Below, one piece after another: positions 60,419 to 64,000 of a stretch of 64,000 bases of DNA; position 1 is the first letter of the stretch, and each line of letters opens with the position of its first letter. The position numbers were made by a program, and so were the translations under genes. This stretch comes from Pythium myriotylum (taxonomy: Eukaryota > Oomycota > Peronosporomycetes > Pythiales > Pythiaceae). The stretch is taken from NCBI GenBank assembly GCA_023091665.1, contig JALJCQ010000028.1:372001-436000 (forward strand), in the 5' to 3' direction. The notes below the pieces were generated by a model. It did not search any database, was not told the origin of the DNA, and worked only from the letters and a program-made list of their open reading frames with translations.

Positions 60419-62715
60419 AGCCGCATGGATCTCAAGGCAGAGTCAGTTGCGACGGGCTGGCGTGCCCACATCCGGGAATCATCTGGAAGACAGTAGTCTG
60501 CCCTATCCATGGATGATCATCAGAAGGGAGATCCTTGACTTTCGATACTTCTGGGAGAGAGACTCGAGTTGTCTTCTGTACAGTCTACTTACACTGTACT
60601 GACACCTCCGACGAAACACCTGGATAAACGCACGTCTGGTCAGCTCGAAAGTTGGAAACTTCGTCAAGGTTCGATGAAGTAGCTCTGGCCACCTATCGTT
60701 GAACGTTTGACTGTGGAATGATGACCAACCCTTGCAAATCCTACCTAGGAGAGGGAATGGAATGAAGTCGTTGGACAGGGTCCTAAAGGCTACACGCTGC
60801 CCACGAAAGGCAGCCGTTTGAGGCCAGGACGTCGTTGCAACCGAGAATATCATCGACTTGTGTTTACGTACATGTGCTAATCGCGGCACGTTGGTTCGAT
60901 TGGATACAAAGATGCGGACAGTACAGACGCGACGGATCCTAGAGTGCTGTATGATTGGCAATCGCGGACCATTTCGAAGATTTGATTCACTGAGCATGTC
61001 GTTTTCTCGTCTTCGTATGAACCGAATCGAGGATGTTGTCGTCTGCTGCACGCGAGAGGTTCCAGTGTCGGCACTGTTAAAATGATGTGGGCAAACAAGA
61101 TGTAGTTTTTTTCGGTAGTGTGGTGAGGGAACAGAGGGATTTTGATACAGTAGTGGTGTCCGTCGCCGGGGTGTTCAGTATCCCTCGTGTTTGTTACAAG
61201 GCTCTTCGCATGCCCTCTGCAATCACACTCTTCCTGCAAACGTCTGAACGTTCCCCCACCGGAGGATGGCCGCACATGTTTATACACTGCCTCTTAGATG
61301 TGACGAGGAAAGCAAGGGCTCTTCCCAAACTGGACAGTAGGATATCTACCGCGTTACGTACACTTCCATCAGCGGAGGAGTGGTAAGGTGAACTGGCTCC
61401 GAAGCCATTCGGGATGTTCAGGTCATCAGTTGCGACCTCCTACGGGTGGAAAGTCGTTGTTAGGACCCACCGAAGGTTTGGATGGGTCCTTTTCTCTCTA
61501 AACAGCCTCGATGAGTCGCACCGATTACTTAGCACGAGGCAAATCACGCCGTCCCATCCGAATGGAGCTTATCGCATCATCTCTAACTCAATGTATCATG
61601 TGCTGGCGCGTTGAGTCGATTCGGGCTACTCGAAGCTTTCGAGCGAAATCTCGATGAATCCAGCCCGATCAGATTACGTCCGAAAGCGTCGCGGTCACTT
61701 CCGGACTTTCTATCTGACCCGAAGGTACAGAATGCCCTTCTCACCTTGACCGTCAAACAAGGCGCAGGCTTTGTCGAGAGGCGTTTCACGCATCAAAGCC
61801 AGCGCCGTGTTTGACGAGGGTTTCCCGCGCCCACCTCAAAACCACCCTCGTCGGGAAAGGCCACCATTCCGAAGAGAGCGACGGTACAGTTTGTAGGAGC
61901 ACCTTCCGAATGTGCTACAATCCTCACGCGACATCGTTTTTTTTTTTAAAGAAAGCTAAGCCTCTTCTCACAATTTGCGTTTCTCTTCGCACTCGATTCG
62001 ACTACCGTATAGGTATATGTAGCGAGTGTGCCCAGTCGGGAACTGGACGTGCGTGAAGATTAGCGTGCCGCATCGCAGTGGCGTCAGGCGTGATCTCTTC
62101 TCCCTCTCGCTCGACACACACGGGATCAGCTGATCAGCCTGGCTCTTCGCCTGTTGAAAATGTCAACCCCTCGACCTTCGCATGGATGTGTGGAGAGGAG
62201 GCTTTCCTCGCCTAGCGAACCGCTGACGCGCTATTGTCAGAGAATTGGCAGCGTGGCTGTCGTCTGCGACATGTGCCGCGAACTCCAAGATGGCTACATC
62301 TGTGATGCGTGGTGAGCTGCCTCGTGGAGGCAATTTCCAAGCAGTGGATCCTCGAAGCGCTGTTTATTCTCCCAATCTCTCATTAGCATTGCGTGGATCG
62401 AAATAGTAAGAGAAAACTCTCACCTCCACCAAACTGAAGGCTTGGGAGTGCTAGAGGTGCAAAAGCAAAACTCAGGGATGGAAATCAGTTGAGCCTTCAG
62501 AGTAGAGGTTGTGTGAGAGCCATTCGCTGCTAAGTAAAAACACGGGACCTCTGGGGCAAGGATACTCGTGGTCTGCTAGTCAGTGACGCCTGTGGGATGG
62601 GTTTGCGAATCGGCCAGAGGCTTGCAGACGGTGGGGGCATTTGAGAAGAGTTGACATTGGTGGCAATGGTAACGTGTATTGAGGTCCATTCCATTGTGAA
62701 CTTTACAAGCGATTA
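60419..62715. other. Long intergenic region
   Basis: No gene supported. A 182-codon frame on the minus strand (60503-61051) is basic and family-less, likely chance. A short hairpin AGGACCCA/TGGGTCCT lies at 61462-61490. Confidence 0.4.
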
Positions 62716-63070
62716 TTAGTTTGACTGAAACGAGTCCACGTGTGAGCGAAACGAAGACGTCGAAGACAAGCTGCTGACGCCAAGTGGCTTCATCATGTCT
62801 GAGCTCAGGCGTCTCGAGATTTCAATCGTTCGCACTTCATCACGCGCCACGGCGAGAGCGTCGAGTTGAGCTGTGGAAGCGATGCACGGGATGCAGAACC
62901 GCATTTTCAGACTGAGGAGCTGGCGATCGGGAGTCACTGAGTGGATTTGGCGCTTTACGCGGCACTTTCGACACGTTGGCTTGTGTTGGGAAGCACACTC
63001 AGCGCTGCCCGACAGGAGTGCATACTACATATTCTGCATGAGACACTGCCACCAGTGCGAACATTCTCAT
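62716..63070 (-). pseudogene. C-terminal START/FYVE-like remnant
   Basis: The minus strand encodes PTCRKCRVKRQ, TPDRQLLSLKMRFCIPC and a Ser-rich tail, the last third of a START/FYVE-like protein close to the one at 59192. Upstream, CRIC (first cysteine pair) is readable in a different frame. The distance between it and CRKC is 13 bases shorter than in intact paralogs, so a frameshifting deletion removed the second cysteine pair. Nothing of the START-like region is found before the Copia element begins, so the gene was truncated. Confidence 0.75.
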
Positions 63071-63338
63071 GGCCAAGGCCAGGTGGGTTCAGAGTGGTCC
63101 AGCACGTGAGTGCTGTTCCGACTCGCACTGAGTGTGGTTGAAGTGACGCATGAGTGTGCGTCACGTGCATATTGAGTGAAGGTTGGTTATCAACCTGGGT
63201 TGACAACCTCAAGGGGAAACATAGCAGACAGAGAACGCAAGGAAGACCAACTAGCGGCATCAAGTTGATGCCTGGCGTAACCTATCTAATATGATCACTC
63301 TTCCATTAGCAAAGGACTACGCAAGTGATATTCATCAG

Positions 63339-64000
63339 GTTATGAGCCCAAGTGGCTTCTCGGGAGGGTCAATGAAGAAACCTGACGATCGGCTCGGCAC
63401 GGACAATTACTTCCATTGGGAGTTTAACATGAGGATGACGCTCGCTCGCAAGGGGTTGATCGACCACATCTCGGTCGTGAAGCAAGAGGGCGAGATCACT
63501 GAGACCTGGCGGCTCGGTGGCATGAAGGCATTCGCCATCATCGCTCAAGGTGTCGAACTGGAGCATCAGACCAAGATTAGGGCGGCTTCAACGGCGAAGC
63601 AAGCATGGGACGTACTTAAGGAGTACTACAACCGGTCCAGTCTGCAGAATCGGGTGCAGTTAACGCGCCGACTGCATGACTTCAAGATGGAAGCAGGCCA
63701 GACTATGGCTGCTCACATTGACCGATTCGATGAGCTCGTCACCGCCATGGAGGCGGTTGGAGATGGGTTGAATGGGGCCCGCCAGTTGGTGATCCTCCTC
63801 GGTAGCTTACCGAGTGAGTACGATACCATCGTGGCGATCATCGAAAACGCCCATGACCTGAGCCTTGAAGAGGTCAAAGAGAAGTTGTTGAAGGCGTACG
63901 AAAAGGTTGAGAAGGCTGAGACCGAGGAGGCGGCGTTCAGAGCGCGCCAGGTCGAACAAAAGGGGGCAAAGAAAGCGCGTAAGGGCAGCCGCAAGAAGAA
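63339..64000 (+). mobile_element. Second Copia element, 5' part (runs off window)
   Basis: Starts here at the primer-binding site GGTTATGAGCCCAAG (63339-63353), identical in 15 bases to that of the first Copia, followed by a gag frame. The LTR must end at 63338 (CATCA) but its left end could not be found; its sequence is unrelated to the first LTR, so this is a different Copia family. Confidence 0.8.
63372..64000 (+). CDS. Copia Gag, partial (3' end outside window)
   Basis: Open from the ATG at 63372 to the window end (209 codons). It starts MKKPDDRLGTDNYFHWEFNM and aligns along its length with the Gag at 40085: ALKG-type helix AIIAQGVELEHQTKI, NRVQLTRRLHDFKM, AAHIDRFDELV, QLVILLGSLPSEYD, EKLLKAYEKV. 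The Lys-rich end (KKARKGSRKK) corresponds to the segment before the zinc knuckle. Similarity to the first element is moderate, in keeping with a distinct lineage. No disabling change is seen in this part. Confidence 0.9.
   Translation, partial: MKKPDDRLGTDNYFHWEFNMRMTLARKGLIDHISVVKQEGEITETWRLGGMKAFAIIAQGVELEHQTKIRAASTAKQAWDVLKEYYNRSSLQNRVQLTRRLHDFKMEAGQTMAAHIDRFDELVTAMEAVGDGLNGARQLVILLGSLPSEYDTIVAIIENAHDLSLEEVKEKLLKAYEKVEKAETEEAAFRARQVEQKGAKKARKGSRKK

Overview
The window looks like nuclear DNA of an oomycete (Phytophthora-like). The signs are a large local expansion of intronless START-like/FYVE-like proteins, secreted PAN/Apple-domain proteins, GCTCATT..CAATTT-type initiators just upstream of start codons, and Copia, Helitron and hAT elements. 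This is inferred from protein families; no database search was possible.

Layout. 1-4.8 kb: two nearly identical START/FYVE-like genes (+) separated by a decayed hAT transposase and a run of foldbacks. 5-16.8 kb: a mixed cluster of four copies of a small unrecognised protein family (all -), three intact secreted PAN-domain genes with five, two and one PAN units, and one PAN pseudogene. 18.7-39.2 kb: the main START/FYVE array. It starts with + strand genes, includes an inverted frameshifted copy that shares a 706-bp apparently identical tract with its neighbour, and continues with six - strand genes. 39.7-44.7 kb: a young complete Copia retrotransposon (368-bp LTRs differing at one base, 5-bp target duplication). 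47.3-55.2 kb: a Helitron-type locus with a 2028-aa Rep/helicase, an upstream two-exon Josephin-like cysteine protease and a convergent three-exon small gene. 55.7-60.4 kb: two more START/FYVE genes. 62.7-64 kb: a FYVE-like remnant followed by the 5' end of a second, different Copia element that runs off the window.

In all there are 13 intact START/FYVE-like genes, one frameshifted copy and one fragment. They share a START-like N-terminal region, a degenerate eight-cysteine FYVE-like finger and a serine-rich tail. The finger lacks the WxxD and RHHC motifs of phosphoinositide-binding FYVE domains. Sequence sub-groups tend to sit together, as expected of tandem duplication plus gene conversion.

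The best candidates for something undescribed are the Helitron-associated Josephin-like protease and spliced small gene, the four-copy small protein family, the 706-bp inverted tract, and an over-represented intergenic dyad GTACWGTAC. Long intergenic stretches hold no supportable gene; they contain many short near-perfect palindromes.
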